Source: Oceanimonas marisflavi (GTDB lineage Bacteria > Pseudomonadota > Gammaproteobacteria > Enterobacterales > Aeromonadaceae). Taken from it: a DNA stretch of 64,000 nt. This document shows, in pieces, positions 7,459-15,841 of this stretch (its first letter is position 1; every line of letters begins with the position of its first letter). The notes under the pieces are model-generated. The model had not been told where the DNA came from and made no database searches. It was given only the letters and a program-made list of their open reading frames with translations. The DNA is taken from positions 1 to 64,000 of the forward strand of contig NZ_QAGM01000018.1 of NCBI RefSeq assembly GCF_003049725.1, given 5' to 3'. The position numbers were made by a program, and so were the translations under genes.

Positions 7459-8724
7459 ATGACCAATCAAGACTTTGACCTGCACCATCTGTGGCACCCC
7501 TACACCTCCCTCACTCGTCCCCTGCCCTGCTATGAAGTGGCCAGCGCCAGCGGCGTGCATTTGCAGCTGAAGGACGGCCGCCGGCTGGTGGACGGCATGT
7601 CGTCCTGGTGGGCCTGCCTGCACGGATACAATGTGCCCGAGTTGAACGCCGCCGCCACCGCCCAGCTGGGCAAAATGTCCCATGTGATGTTTGGCGGCCT
7701 GACCCACGATCCGGCCATTGAGCTGTGCAAGGCGTTATCTGGCGTGCTGCCCACCGGGCTGGATCGCTTTTTTCTGGCCGACTCGGGCTCGGTGTCGGTG
7801 GAAGTGGCGCTGAAAATGGCCATTCAGTACTGGCATGGCCGGGGCACGCCCAAAACCCGTTTTGCGTCACTCAGCCGGGGCTATCATGGCGATACCTTTG
7901 GCGCCATGAGCGTGTGCGATCCCAACGGCGGCATGCACAGCCTGTACAAAGGCTTTTTGCCCGAACATGTATTTGTGCCCACACCGCAAAGCCGGTTTGA
8001 CGGCGAGTTTGACCCGGCCGATCTGCAGGCCCTTGAAACGGTACTGGAACAGCATCATCACGAGCTGGCGGCGCTGATCCTGGAGCCGGTGGTGCAGGGT
8101 GCCGGCGGCATGCGCTTTTATCACCCGGACTACCTGAAAGGCGCCCGCGCGCTGTGCGATCGCTACGACGTGCTGCTGATTGCCGATGAAATCGCCACCG
8201 GCTTTGGCCGCACCGGCAAGCTGTTTGCCTGCGACTGGGCCGGCATTTCACCGGACATCATCTGCATCGGCAAGGCGCTCACCGGCGGCTACATGACCAT
8301 GGCCGCCACCATTACCACACAGCATGTGGCCGAGACCATCTGCAACGGTCCCGCCGGGGTGCTGATGCACGGCCCCACCTTTATGGCCAACCCGCTGGCC
8401 TGTGCCGTGGCGCTGGAAAGCCTAAAACTGCTGCTGGACTCTCCCTGGCAGCAGCGTATTGCCGCCATTGAAGCGCAAATGCGGCGGGAGCTGGCGCCGG
8501 CGCTTAAGCTTGATTCGGTCGCCGACGTACGGGTGCTGGGTGGCATTGGCGTGATTGAACTGAAGGAGCCACTAAACGTGGCCGAAGTGCAGAAGCGGCT
8601 GGTGGAGCTGGGAGTGTGGATACGCCCCTTTGGCAAGCTATTTTACATAATGCCGCCCTATGTGATCTCACCGGAAGAGCTGAGCCAGCTTACCTCTGCC
8701 ATGCTGACGGTGTGTGAAAAATGA
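7459..8724 (+). CDS. bioA: Adenosylmethionine-8-amino-7-oxononanoate aminotransferase BioA
   Basis: BioA is a class III PLP aminotransferase that converts 8-amino-7-oxononanoate to 7,8-diaminopelargonic acid with S-adenosylmethionine as amino donor. The 421-residue protein has the N-terminal HLWHPYTSL motif, [13 protein letters not shown] near residue 48, the PLP-binding [14 protein letters not shown] segment, [13 protein letters not shown] with its aspartate, and the Schiff-base lysine in [11 protein letters not shown] near residue 275. It is divergent from bioB. No clear Shine-Dalgarno precedes ATG 7459, so the mRNA may have a very short leader. Confidence 0.97.
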   Translation: MTNQDFDLHHLWHPYTSLTRPLPCYEVASASGVHLQLKDGRRLVDGMSSWWACLHGYNVPELNAAATAQLGKMSHVMFGGLTHDPAIELCKALSGVLPTGLDRFFLADSGSVSVEVALKMAIQYWHGRGTPKTRFASLSRGYHGDTFGAMSVCDPNGGMHSLYKGFLPEHVFVPTPQSRFDGEFDPADLQALETVLEQHHHELAALILEPVVQGAGGMRFYHPDYLKGARALCDRYDVLLIADEIATGFGRTGKLFACDWAGISPDIICIGKALTGGYMTMAATITTQHVAETICNGPAGVLMHGPTFMANPLACAVALESLKLLLDSPWQQRIAAIEAQMRRELAPALKLDSVADVRVLGGIGVIELKEPLNVAEVQKRLVELGVWIRPFGKLFYIMPPYVISPEELSQLTSAMLTVCEK

Positions 8725-8737
8725 CTCCGACCCCTTT

Positions 8738-9379
8738 TTAAGGTTTGTAGTCTGGTTGTTGATCCGGTGCAGCCTGCTGAAAGGCGGGCTGTTGCTGGCA
8801 ATGGTGGTACACCGCCATCACTCCGGGGTATGGGGTCAGATCACAGTTAGTGCGAATGCCGTTGGCCACCTGGGGCACCAGGCAGCAGTCGGCGACCGTG
8901 GGCGTGTCGCCAAAGCAGTAATCGCCAAAACCGTGGCGCTGCAGCAGGGCTTCGGCCGCCGCCAGGCCCTCGGCCAGCCAGTACCGGTACCAACGCTCCT
9001 GCTGCTCCTCGCTCAGGGCCAGTTCATTGGCCAGATATTTACGAACCCGCAGATTGTTCACCGGGTGAATATCGCAGGCGATCAGGTTGGCCAGCTCCAG
9101 CGTCCGGGCCCGCAGCAGCGGCTCGGCGGGCAGCAGCGGCGGCTCCGGATACAAGGCCTCAAGATAGTCGATAATGGCCAGAGACTGGCCCAGGCCGTTA
9201 CCCTGATCGTCCACCAGCCAGGGCACACCCGCGGCCGGGTTCAGTGCCCGGTAATCCTCACTGCGCTGCTCTCCGGCCCTCAGATCTATGCCCTTGTAAT
9301 CGGCCTTCACCCCCTTGATCGCCAGGGCAATGCGCACCCGGTACGAGGTGGAGCTGTTGAAGAAGCTGTAAAGGTGCAT
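8738..9379 (-). CDS. maiA: Maleylacetoacetate isomerase (GST zeta class)
   Basis: This enzyme isomerises maleylacetoacetate to fumarylacetoacetate with glutathione, the second-last step of tyrosine/homogentisate breakdown. The 213-residue protein has the zeta-class active-site motif SSTSYRVRIAL at residues 9-19 and a thioredoxin-like N-terminal domain ending at QSLAIIDYLEALYP. An all-helical C-terminal domain carries GDTPTVADCCLVPQV. It converges on bioA with 13 bases between the stops, and no other tyrosine-catabolism gene is beside it. A different zeta-GST function is possible, but the motif match is strong. Confidence 0.9.
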   Translation of the reverse strand: MHLYSFFNSSTSYRVRIALAIKGVKADYKGIDLRAGEQRSEDYRALNPAAGVPWLVDDQGNGLGQSLAIIDYLEALYPEPPLLPAEPLLRARTLELANLIACDIHPVNNLRVRKYLANELALSEEQQERWYRYWLAEGLAAAEALLQRHGFGDYCFGDTPTVADCCLVPQVANGIRTNCDLTPYPGVMAVYHHCQQQPAFQQAAPDQQPDYKP

Positions 9380-9410
9380 CAGTTAAATCCATTATCAGGT
9401 AGCCGTTAAA

Positions 9411-9431
9411 TGTTGGGACTCGTCCCGACAT
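9411..9431 (-). terminator. Hairpin after tadD, possible tad operon terminator
   Basis: TGTTGGGAC-TC-GTCCCGACA pairs into a 9-bp stem with one mismatch just after the tadD stop on the minus strand. No T run follows, so it may be a repeat-type hairpin rather than a true terminator. A related palindrome lies after fadJ (26233-26252). Confidence 0.4.
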
Positions 9432-9433
9432 TG

Positions 9434-10384
9434 CTATCGGCGATTATTGGCCGATTGCATGGACCTGGCCTGGTTCAGATTATCCACCGCCTTGGGGTAA
9501 TAACGGGGCGAGGCATCAATGGCCCGCTGAAACAGGCTGGTAGCAATGTCGTATTCGCCTTCCATCATGGCGATATAGCCCAGATCGTTGAGCGCCTCGG
9601 CCTGAGACATGATTTTTCGCAGGGCCATCAATGCTTCCGACTGCCTCCCCCAACGATAATAGAGCAGCCCCAGATTGCTCCAGGCACGCTCATATTCGGG
9701 CTCCTGATTTACCGCCCGGGTATAGGCCTGCTCTGCCTGAGGATAATCACTTTCGAGATAATAGGAAAAACCCAGGTTGGTATGCAGCATGGCCATACCG
9801 GGCTGAATTTGCAGGGCGCAACGATAATATTCCCGGGCCTGTTGGCCTTGTTCGAGAATGTCGGACAACAGACCCAGGGCATTGTAACTGCGCCACGGCG
9901 ACTCAGCGTTGGTGACGCAATCTCCTGTCTCGGCCGACACTTTCCCCAGCCGGGCCTGATCGGCTGTGACCACTTCAAGCAGCAGGGTTTCCGCCTCCTG
10001 ATGACGCTTCATGTCGATCAGCAACAAGGCCAGCCCTTCTTTTGCGCCCTGCCGTTTTGCATCTTCCTGCAAGGCATTGCGATAGGCCTGCTCGGCACGG
10101 GCGTTATTCTTACGCTGGTGCTCCAGACGGGCAATGTTGATATACAGTTCTACCTTGTCGAATTCGCGAAATGCCAGTGCCTGGGTGTAGGCATAGACCA
10201 TGGCATCAATGTCGCCGGCGGTTTGCGACTGGGCAATCAGCATTTGTGCTTCCTTGCCGCTGGTGGGTTTAATGGCCCCTGCCCCCGGGGTTTTGATGGA
10301 GGAAAGTCCATTTTCTTCCGAGTCAGACATGGCCGCGCAGCCGGACATCAGAACAGTTACCAGCGCCAATACAGTGTATTTCAT
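9434..10384 (-). CDS. tadD: Tad pilus lipoprotein TadD (TPR protein)
   Basis: TadD is a lipoprotein with tetratricopeptide repeats that helps assemble the Flp pilus secretin in the outer membrane. The 316-residue product begins with a lipoprotein signal ending LMSGC, so Cys16 would be lipidated. TPR units follow (AFREFDKVELYINIARLEHQ, MLHTNLGFSYYLESDYPQAE, RAWSNLGLLYYRWGRQSEAL and DLGYIAMMEGEYDIATSLFQ). It is the last gene of the tad locus and is separated from tadC by 77 bases, more than the spacing elsewhere in the locus. Confidence 0.88.
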   Translation of the reverse strand: MKYTVLALVTVLMSGCAAMSDSEENGLSSIKTPGAGAIKPTSGKEAQMLIAQSQTAGDIDAMVYAYTQALAFREFDKVELYINIARLEHQRKNNARAEQAYRNALQEDAKRQGAKEGLALLLIDMKRHQEAETLLLEVVTADQARLGKVSAETGDCVTNAESPWRSYNALGLLSDILEQGQQAREYYRCALQIQPGMAMLHTNLGFSYYLESDYPQAEQAYTRAVNQEPEYERAWSNLGLLYYRWGRQSEALMALRKIMSQAEALNDLGYIAMMEGEYDIATSLFQRAIDASPRYYPKAVDNLNQARSMQSANNRR

Positions 10385-10461
10385 CTTGTTATCCTTAAGC
10401 CGGTTCCATGGCCAAAGTTTACTGTAGTTATTATGCTAGTCGTTGTGTGCCATTCGAGCCA

Positions 10462-11409
10462 TTACATATTACCAAACACCCGGAACACCTTGATCAGGGC
10501 CGGACCAACCGCCACGATAAAGAACGATGGCCAGATAAGTATAACCAGCGGAAAAATCATCTTGGTGCCCACCTTGGCCGCCATTTCTTCCGCTTCCTGC
10601 TTGCGCTTGATGCGATACTCATCGGCATACACCCGCAGGGTTTCGGCAATGCTGGTGCCCAGATGAATACTCTGATTAATGGCCACACTCAGGCTTTTAA
10701 AGTCTTCCAGCCCGGTACGCAAAATAAACTCGTCAAAGGCCTGCTGCATGCTGAACCCCGCCCTGAGCTTTGCGGAAATCAGGTTCAGCTCCTCGGCCAG
10801 CTCCTCATGGCTCATGCTTACTTCCTGAGCCACCCGCTGCAATGCCGCCTTGAAGCCCAGCCCCGCCTCGGTACAGACCACCAGCAGATCAAGGGCATCG
10901 GGCATAGACAGCTTCATTTGGGTCATTCGCTTATTGGCCAGGCGCTCCAGAATAAACACCGGTAACACGTAGGCCACATATCCCACCCCCACTAACACCA
11001 GCAAAATGCCATTCAGAGGTAGCTGAGTCGCCATATTGAGCGCCACAAAAGTCACCAGCAGAGCAACCAGCACCACCATCACCCGAATGCCGTTAAACAC
11101 CCGGTAGGCCGAGTTTTTCTGAAAGCCCGCATGCACCAGCAGGGTACGAATGCGATGGCCGTTAAAGCCGCTGCCCCGCTCCCGGGCAATCACCAGCCGT
11201 TGTTCCAGCGACTCTTCGTTTTCATCGACCTCCTGCTGAATTTCCTTCAGCTGACGCCGGTAAGGACTGGTCACCCCACTGGCCACCAGACTCAGTCCCC
11301 AAAACAGGGTAACGGCACTCAGGCCCACCACGCCTACCAATACCCACTGGCGCATTTGCGGATCGGCCAGCACCTGGCCCAACACCTGATTGAGCGTGTC
11401 CATAATCAC
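10462..11409 (-). CDS. tadC: Tad pilus inner-membrane platform protein TadC
   Basis: TadC is one of two GspF-like inner-membrane proteins forming the platform on which the TadA ATPase acts. The 315-residue protein has membrane segments near residues 17-37, 105-150 and 285-310. Between them is a T2SSF domain with MPDALDLLVVCTEAGLGFKAALQRVAQEV and FILRTGLEDFKSLSVAINQSIHLGTSIAETLRVYADE. Its start overlaps the end of tadB by 4 bases (ATGA type), so the pair is translationally coupled. Confidence 0.93.
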   Translation of the reverse strand: MIMDTLNQVLGQVLADPQMRQWVLVGVVGLSAVTLFWGLSLVASGVTSPYRRQLKEIQQEVDENEESLEQRLVIARERGSGFNGHRIRTLLVHAGFQKNSAYRVFNGIRVMVVLVALLVTFVALNMATQLPLNGILLVLVGVGYVAYVLPVFILERLANKRMTQMKLSMPDALDLLVVCTEAGLGFKAALQRVAQEVSMSHEELAEELNLISAKLRAGFSMQQAFDEFILRTGLEDFKSLSVAINQSIHLGTSIAETLRVYADEYRIKRKQEAEEMAAKVGTKMIFPLVILIWPSFFIVAVGPALIKVFRVFGNM

Positions 11410-12380
11410 ACCTCTATCTTGATAATTTTGCTAATCCACCAGGTACCCAGCGCCATGCCTATCGCCCCCATGATCAACAGACGGTTACCTTCTGGTGTGT
11501 TCACCAGCTCGGTAATGTAACCGGGCGTGGTCACAAAGATTAACGCAAACAAAGCAAATGGAGTCAGCACCAGGATCCAGCCCGACATGCGCCCTTCGGC
11601 GGAGAGTGTGCGCAGCTGACGGTTAAACTTGAAGCGATCCCGAATGATCTTCGCCAGCTTGTCGATGTTTTCCACCAGATTACCGCCGGTTTCCCGCTGT
11701 ACCTGCACGGCGCTGACCAGGGCCATGTTGGAAATGCTGGGTACCCGCTCCAGCAGACCGGTCATGGCCTTGCGCACATCCTTGCGGTAATTGATATCGG
11801 CAAACACCAGGGCAAATTCCCGGCCAATGGGGTTGGGCATCTGCTCGCTGATAAGCTTGATGGTGTCGGCAAAGGAATAGCCCGCCTGCAGGCCCCGCTT
11901 CATAATGTCCAGGGCTTCCGGCATCTGCTGCTCATACAGCGCCAGCCGGTTCAGATAGCTACGCTTGAGCTTGAACCAGGCAATCAGCGACGGCACTGCC
12001 AGCATAATGAGACTGATCCAGATATTGTGCAGCCACCACCAGCTGCCCACCACCAGCACCAGGGTAATGGCGCCCACCATCAACACCAGCTGATACGCAT
12101 AGCGTTTTGAGCCTGCCAGCTCCAGGGAAAACGCCACCCGCTCCATCAGGGGCAGAGTTTCAATACGGCGCATGGCTGGTGACAGGGCATCCAGCTTCTT
12201 GGTACGGAAAATCGAGGCCTGGGCCTGTTCACGGTTCTCATCCGCCAGCGCCTGCACCCGACGCTTGAGCATGGCGGAGTATTTAAGCCGCGGTTGGCTG
12301 ATGGGCACAAACAGCGCCATGCTCAGGCACACCACCGCCAGCCCCACCAGCGCCAGAAAGATCAGGGTATTGCTGCTCAT
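11406..12380 (-). CDS. tadB: Tad pilus inner-membrane platform protein TadB
   Basis: TadB is the partner GspF-like platform protein of TadC. The 324-residue protein has an N-terminal membrane segment (5-25), a central pair near residues 95-130, the T2SSF signature MPEALDIMKRGLQAGYSFADTIKLI followed by SNMALVSAVQVQRETGGNLVENIDKL, and two C-terminal segments around 265-315. It lies 11 bases after tadA and overlaps tadC by 4 bases, matching the conserved tadABC order. Confidence 0.93.
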   Translation of the reverse strand: MSSNTLIFLALVGLAVVCLSMALFVPISQPRLKYSAMLKRRVQALADENREQAQASIFRTKKLDALSPAMRRIETLPLMERVAFSLELAGSKRYAYQLVLMVGAITLVLVVGSWWWLHNIWISLIMLAVPSLIAWFKLKRSYLNRLALYEQQMPEALDIMKRGLQAGYSFADTIKLISEQMPNPIGREFALVFADINYRKDVRKAMTGLLERVPSISNMALVSAVQVQRETGGNLVENIDKLAKIIRDRFKFNRQLRTLSAEGRMSGWILVLTPFALFALIFVTTPGYITELVNTPEGNRLLIMGAIGMALGTWWISKIIKIEV

Positions 12381-12391
12381 AATGCCTCCCC

Positions 12392-13699
12392 TCAGAATAT
12401 GCCCTTGTGCAGATCATCATCACCAAACAGGCTGCGGGGCAGCACCATGCCCCGGCGGGCCAGACGATCATAAAAGTTGGGCATGACCCCGGTGGCCTTG
12501 TGACGCCCCTGCACATTGCCCTCGGCGTCGATGCCGGTACGCTCAAAGGTAAAGATTTCCGACATGGTGATGGTCTCGCCTTCCATGCCGTGTACTTCCT
12601 GCATGCTGATCATGCGCCGGCGACCATCTTCCTGACGCTCCAACTGAATAATCAGATCCAGTGCCGAGGCCACCTGGGTACGTATGTTTTTTACCGGCAT
12701 GTCGAAGCCGGTCATGGACACCATGTTCTCGAGCCGGCTGAGGGCATCACGGGGCGTGTTGGCGTGCACTGTGGTGAGCGAGCCTTCGTGGCCGGTATTC
12801 ATGGCGGTGAGCATGTCAAAGGCCTCGGCGCCACGCACTTCCCCCACCACAATACGATCGGGCCGCATACGCAGGGTGTTTTTCACCAGATCCCGCAGGC
12901 CGACCTCGCCGCGCCCTTCAATATTGGCGGGGCGGCTTTCCAGCTGGACCACATGGGGCTGCTGCAACTGCAGCTCGGCGGAGTCTTCCACCGTAATAAT
13001 GCGCTGATTGGACGGAATAAAGCTCGAGAGAATATTAAGAAAGGTGGTTTTACCGGTACCGGTACCACCCGAGATAAGAATATTGAGCTTGCCCTTCACT
13101 ACCGCCTCCATTACCTGGGCAATGGCCGGAGTAATGGTGCCAAAGTCAATCAGGGTATCGATGGCCAGTTTTTCCACGGTAAAGCGGCGAATGGACACGG
13201 TCGGTCCGTTCAGCGCCAGTGGCGGAATAATGGCGTTCACCCGGGAGCCGTCTTTCAGGCGGGCGTCCACCATGGGCGAGAGCTCGTCAATACGCCGCCC
13301 CACGCTGGATACAATGCGCTCAATCACCCCCATCAAATGTTCATCGTCCCGAAAGGTCAGCGGCACCCGCTCAATGCGGCCCCGGCGCTCCACATAAATG
13401 CTTTTGGCGCCGTTTACCATGATGTCGGCAATGCCGGCATCGGCCAGCAGCGGCTCCAGTGGCCCCAGGCCCAGCACCTCGTCAAGAATTTGCTGCACAA
13501 TTTTCTGGCGCGAACTCATGGAAAGCGGTACCGGCGAATCCTGCATCAGCTGATGACACAGCCGTTCAATCTGTTCCGATGCCTGCTCCCTGGAAATGGT
13601 CTGCAACATGGGTAAATCAAGCATGTCCATCAGCTTGCCGTGCAAACGCTGTTTATGGCCTTCTTCTTCCTGGCTGAGAATATAATCTTCAAGGTTCAT
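12392..13699 (-). CDS. tadA: Tad pilus assembly ATPase TadA (CpaF family)
   Basis: TadA is the hexameric secretion ATPase that powers Flp pilus extension and, in some systems, retraction. The 435-residue protein shows Walker A SGGTGTGKTTFLNIL near residue 222, the acidic Asp box around RIITVEDSAELQL, the Walker B region MRPDRIVVGEVRGAEAFDML and the His box TGHEGSLTTVHANTPRDAL. The N-terminal domain holds EVLGLGPLEPLLADAGIADIMVNG, typical of CpaF. It sits between tadZ (20 bases) and tadB (11 bases) and acts at the cytoplasmic face of the TadB/TadC platform. Confidence 0.97.
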   Translation of the reverse strand: MNLEDYILSQEEEGHKQRLHGKLMDMLDLPMLQTISREQASEQIERLCHQLMQDSPVPLSMSSRQKIVQQILDEVLGLGPLEPLLADAGIADIMVNGAKSIYVERRGRIERVPLTFRDDEHLMGVIERIVSSVGRRIDELSPMVDARLKDGSRVNAIIPPLALNGPTVSIRRFTVEKLAIDTLIDFGTITPAIAQVMEAVVKGKLNILISGGTGTGKTTFLNILSSFIPSNQRIITVEDSAELQLQQPHVVQLESRPANIEGRGEVGLRDLVKNTLRMRPDRIVVGEVRGAEAFDMLTAMNTGHEGSLTTVHANTPRDALSRLENMVSMTGFDMPVKNIRTQVASALDLIIQLERQEDGRRRMISMQEVHGMEGETITMSEIFTFERTGIDAEGNVQGRHKATGVMPNFYDRLARRGMVLPRSLFGDDDLHKGIF

Positions 13700-13719
13700 C
13701 CGTGACCCCCTAGGTCCGG

Positions 13720-14928
13720 TCAGTGACCGAACAGTCGTTTAAACAAGCCCGGCTTTTCGTCCCGTTCCTTGCCAAGCCGGAGCGCCTGAGCAAGGTGGCT
13801 AAAACCATCCACCAGCTTGTGATTGCGTTTTTCTTCTGCCACCAGCCGTCCCAGATCGGTACAGGTTTCTGCCATGGCAAAGTCATTGACCAGAGTGACA
13901 ATGCGCTTTATTTCTGTGGCCTTTTCTATTTCCTGCAACGACACGTCCTTTTTCTTGTCGTAACGGTTCACCAGCAGCAAAATGCGCTCCTTGCCAATGC
14001 CCAGCTCATGGCGCAGCTGCCGCAGCAGAAAAATGGTTTCGCGCAGAGCGCTCAGGCTTTGCTGCATCACCACCAGCACCTGCTCCGCGTTTTCCAGCAG
14101 CGGCAGGTTCCAGGCCTCGGGCCCACGGGACATGTCGACGACCACCCGCTGATACTGTCCCCGAATCAGGTGCAGCAACTGGGCACACTGCCGGGCGGTA
14201 ACGGCATTTTCATCGTGCAGGGGCAACACGGAGGCTGGCATCACATCCATGCCATCCCGGGCCTTGCTGACCATACCCGCCAATGCCATGGCATCCATTT
14301 CACCGGCACGCTGCAGGGCATCATGTAATCCCCCCTGTTTCTCACGAATATTGAGATAATCTGCCAGAGAGCCATAGTGGCGGCTGGCATCCAGCAACAG
14401 CACTTTTTCATCTTCATCCCGAAATGAATGACCCAGGTTGGCACAGACAAAACTGGCCCCCGAGCCCCCCTTGCCATTTATGACTACGGTGACCGGCGCC
14501 AGGCTGACACTGGCGGACACCCGGGCGGAAATACGAACCAGTGCCGACCAGAGTTCAACGAGCTCACTGTCTGATGGCAAGAAGTCGGCAGCCCCCATGC
14601 GCATAGCCCGGCGCACCAGGCCAGTATTTTGAGCATCGCCCACAAAAATCAAACTACGGCTTTCTCCGGCCTTGCGCTCCAGCTCGTCGTATACCGGCGC
14701 CAGCAGCGGATGATCCACCATCAGCAGTACCTGACGATCGCCCTTGGGCAAGAAGTCCTGATCGCTGAGCCTTTTCAGCTGCAACTGACTGCTGTTGTGC
14801 AGCCTGACCTTGAGCAGGGGCCACAACCGCTCATCGGGATCCATTACATTCAGCTGCAACGGACAGGAAAGGGCGGGCATGGCCTGCAGCCCTTCCCGCT
14901 CCAGTTCAACTATTTTGGCGTCTGTCAT
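13720..14928 (-). CDS. tadZ: Tad pilus localisation protein TadZ (CpaE-like, MinD/ParA fold)
   Basis: TadZ/CpaE proteins place the Tad machine, often at a pole, and combine an atypical receiver-like N-terminus with a MinD/ParA-type domain. The 402-residue protein has a receiver-like segment (about 25-135, LIFVGDAQNTGLVRRAMRMG) and a ParA-type core starting at VVINGKGGSGASFVCANLGH near residue 150. This is a divergent Walker A with GAS where most ParA proteins have GKT/GKS. The family strand KVLLLDASRHYGSLADYL follows. It overlaps tadE by 4 bases and lies 20 bases before tadA. Confidence 0.9.
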   Translation of the reverse strand: MTDAKIVELEREGLQAMPALSCPLQLNVMDPDERLWPLLKVRLHNSSQLQLKRLSDQDFLPKGDRQVLLMVDHPLLAPVYDELERKAGESRSLIFVGDAQNTGLVRRAMRMGAADFLPSDSELVELWSALVRISARVSASVSLAPVTVVINGKGGSGASFVCANLGHSFRDEDEKVLLLDASRHYGSLADYLNIREKQGGLHDALQRAGEMDAMALAGMVSKARDGMDVMPASVLPLHDENAVTARQCAQLLHLIRGQYQRVVVDMSRGPEAWNLPLLENAEQVLVVMQQSLSALRETIFLLRQLRHELGIGKERILLLVNRYDKKKDVSLQEIEKATEIKRIVTLVNDFAMAETCTDLGRLVAEEKRNHKLVDGFSHLAQALRLGKERDEKPGLFKRLFGH

Positions 14929-15413
14929 AAGCTTGCTCCACCATCAGGGTTACACTTCACCTTTCCATTAATGGTTACACCCAGGCTTTCAGCTCTTAAG
15001 GTGGTAGAAAATGCGGGAGCCCACTGCGAAAGATTAACAGGTAATGGCAGTATCATATTATACTGATAGTTCACTATTCTGCTTTCTACCAGGCTGGCAC
15101 TCACTTCAGGGACAGCGGCACTGCCATCCTCATTAAGGTACGAGAACTGCAGATTTGATTGCTGGAGGTTAATGGCATTACCCTGCCACTGGTTTACCAC
15201 CATGTCTGAAACAACACCATTATTCACATCATCAACAGAACAGACCGTTGCCAGCCTTGCTGACAGCCTTGCCACTTCATTTAGTGCATTCCAAGTATAG
15301 ATGATTCGACCAACTTCAATTAACGAAAAAAGCACCAGAAAAACAACAGAGCCTACAATGGCAAACTCAACCGTTGTTGTTCCCTCCTCGTGCTTTGATG
15401 TAAAAGATTTCAT
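14925..15413 (-). CDS. tadE: TadE-like pseudopilin
   Basis: TadE-type minor pseudopilins are processed by the TadV peptidase and needed for Flp pilus assembly. The 162-residue protein has a prepilin-like N-terminus, HEEGTTTVEFAIVGSVVFLVL, with the likely cut after Gly11 and Glu5 of the mature form conserved, then a hydrophobic helix to about residue 33 and a soluble domain. It overlaps its neighbours by 4 bases on both sides. The coding sequence is visibly more AT-rich than tadA-C. Which of the two small pseudopilins is TadE and which TadF is a judgement by position. Confidence 0.8.
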   Translation of the reverse strand: MKSFTSKHEEGTTTVEFAIVGSVVFLVLFSLIEVGRIIYTWNALNEVARLSARLATVCSVDDVNNGVVSDMVVNQWQGNAINLQQSNLQFSYLNEDGSAAVPEVSASLVESRIVNYQYNMILPLPVNLSQWAPAFSTTLRAESLGVTINGKVKCNPDGGASL

Positions 15414-15841
15414 TCCAGCGACCTCATTGTCACACTGGTTACCAAAGGGAAATCCAGTGATAAGCTACCCGCAACAAAGGTATTAAAGGTATCTCCCCAC
15501 ACAGGTGTCCAGTTATATACTGCGCTCACCACAATATAAATGTCCCCATTTACCACTGAGGATCCCACAGTTACATCACTTACATCCAACCCAGGAAGTA
15601 CAGAGTCTCCCGAAGCGTCATCCTTACCATAAACAACCACTCTTTTCGTTTTATCAATGTTCACCGGGCCAGGGTGCTCTGCAAAAAAACCAGCCCCTGC
15701 GCGCACTGACTTGGTCAAAGTGTTGTATTGGTACAGAGCCCTTCCAAACTCGCCTACAGCCATTATCATCAATAGCAGCACGGGCATGACTATTGTTGCT
15801 TCAACAGCTGCCAGTCCTTTTTGTCGTGACAGATTATTCAT
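15410..15841 (-). CDS. tadF: TadF-like pseudopilin (TadE/TadG family)
   Basis: The 143-residue protein starts MNNLSRQKGLAAVEATIVMP, a prepilin-type site (cut after QKG) followed by a hydrophobic helix with the conserved glutamate at position 5 of the mature chain. The remainder is a beta-rich soluble part ending SLDFPLVTSVTMRSLE. It overlaps tadG by one base and the TadE-like gene by 4 bases. It would be a minor pseudopilin of the Flp pilus processed by TadV; its exact role is known only from other Tad systems. Base composition is AT-shifted relative to the flanking genes. Confidence 0.75.
   Translation of the reverse strand: MNNLSRQKGLAAVEATIVMPVLLLMIMAVGEFGRALYQYNTLTKSVRAGAGFFAEHPGPVNIDKTKRVVVYGKDDASGDSVLPGLDVSDVTVGSSVVNGDIYIVVSAVYNWTPVWGDTFNTFVAGSLSLDFPLVTSVTMRSLE

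Noticed and set aside
6316-7707. 463-residue form of BioB starting at 7707
   Set aside because: The extra 120 residues are antisense to bioA and cross the bioB promoter; ATG 7347 gives the normal length.
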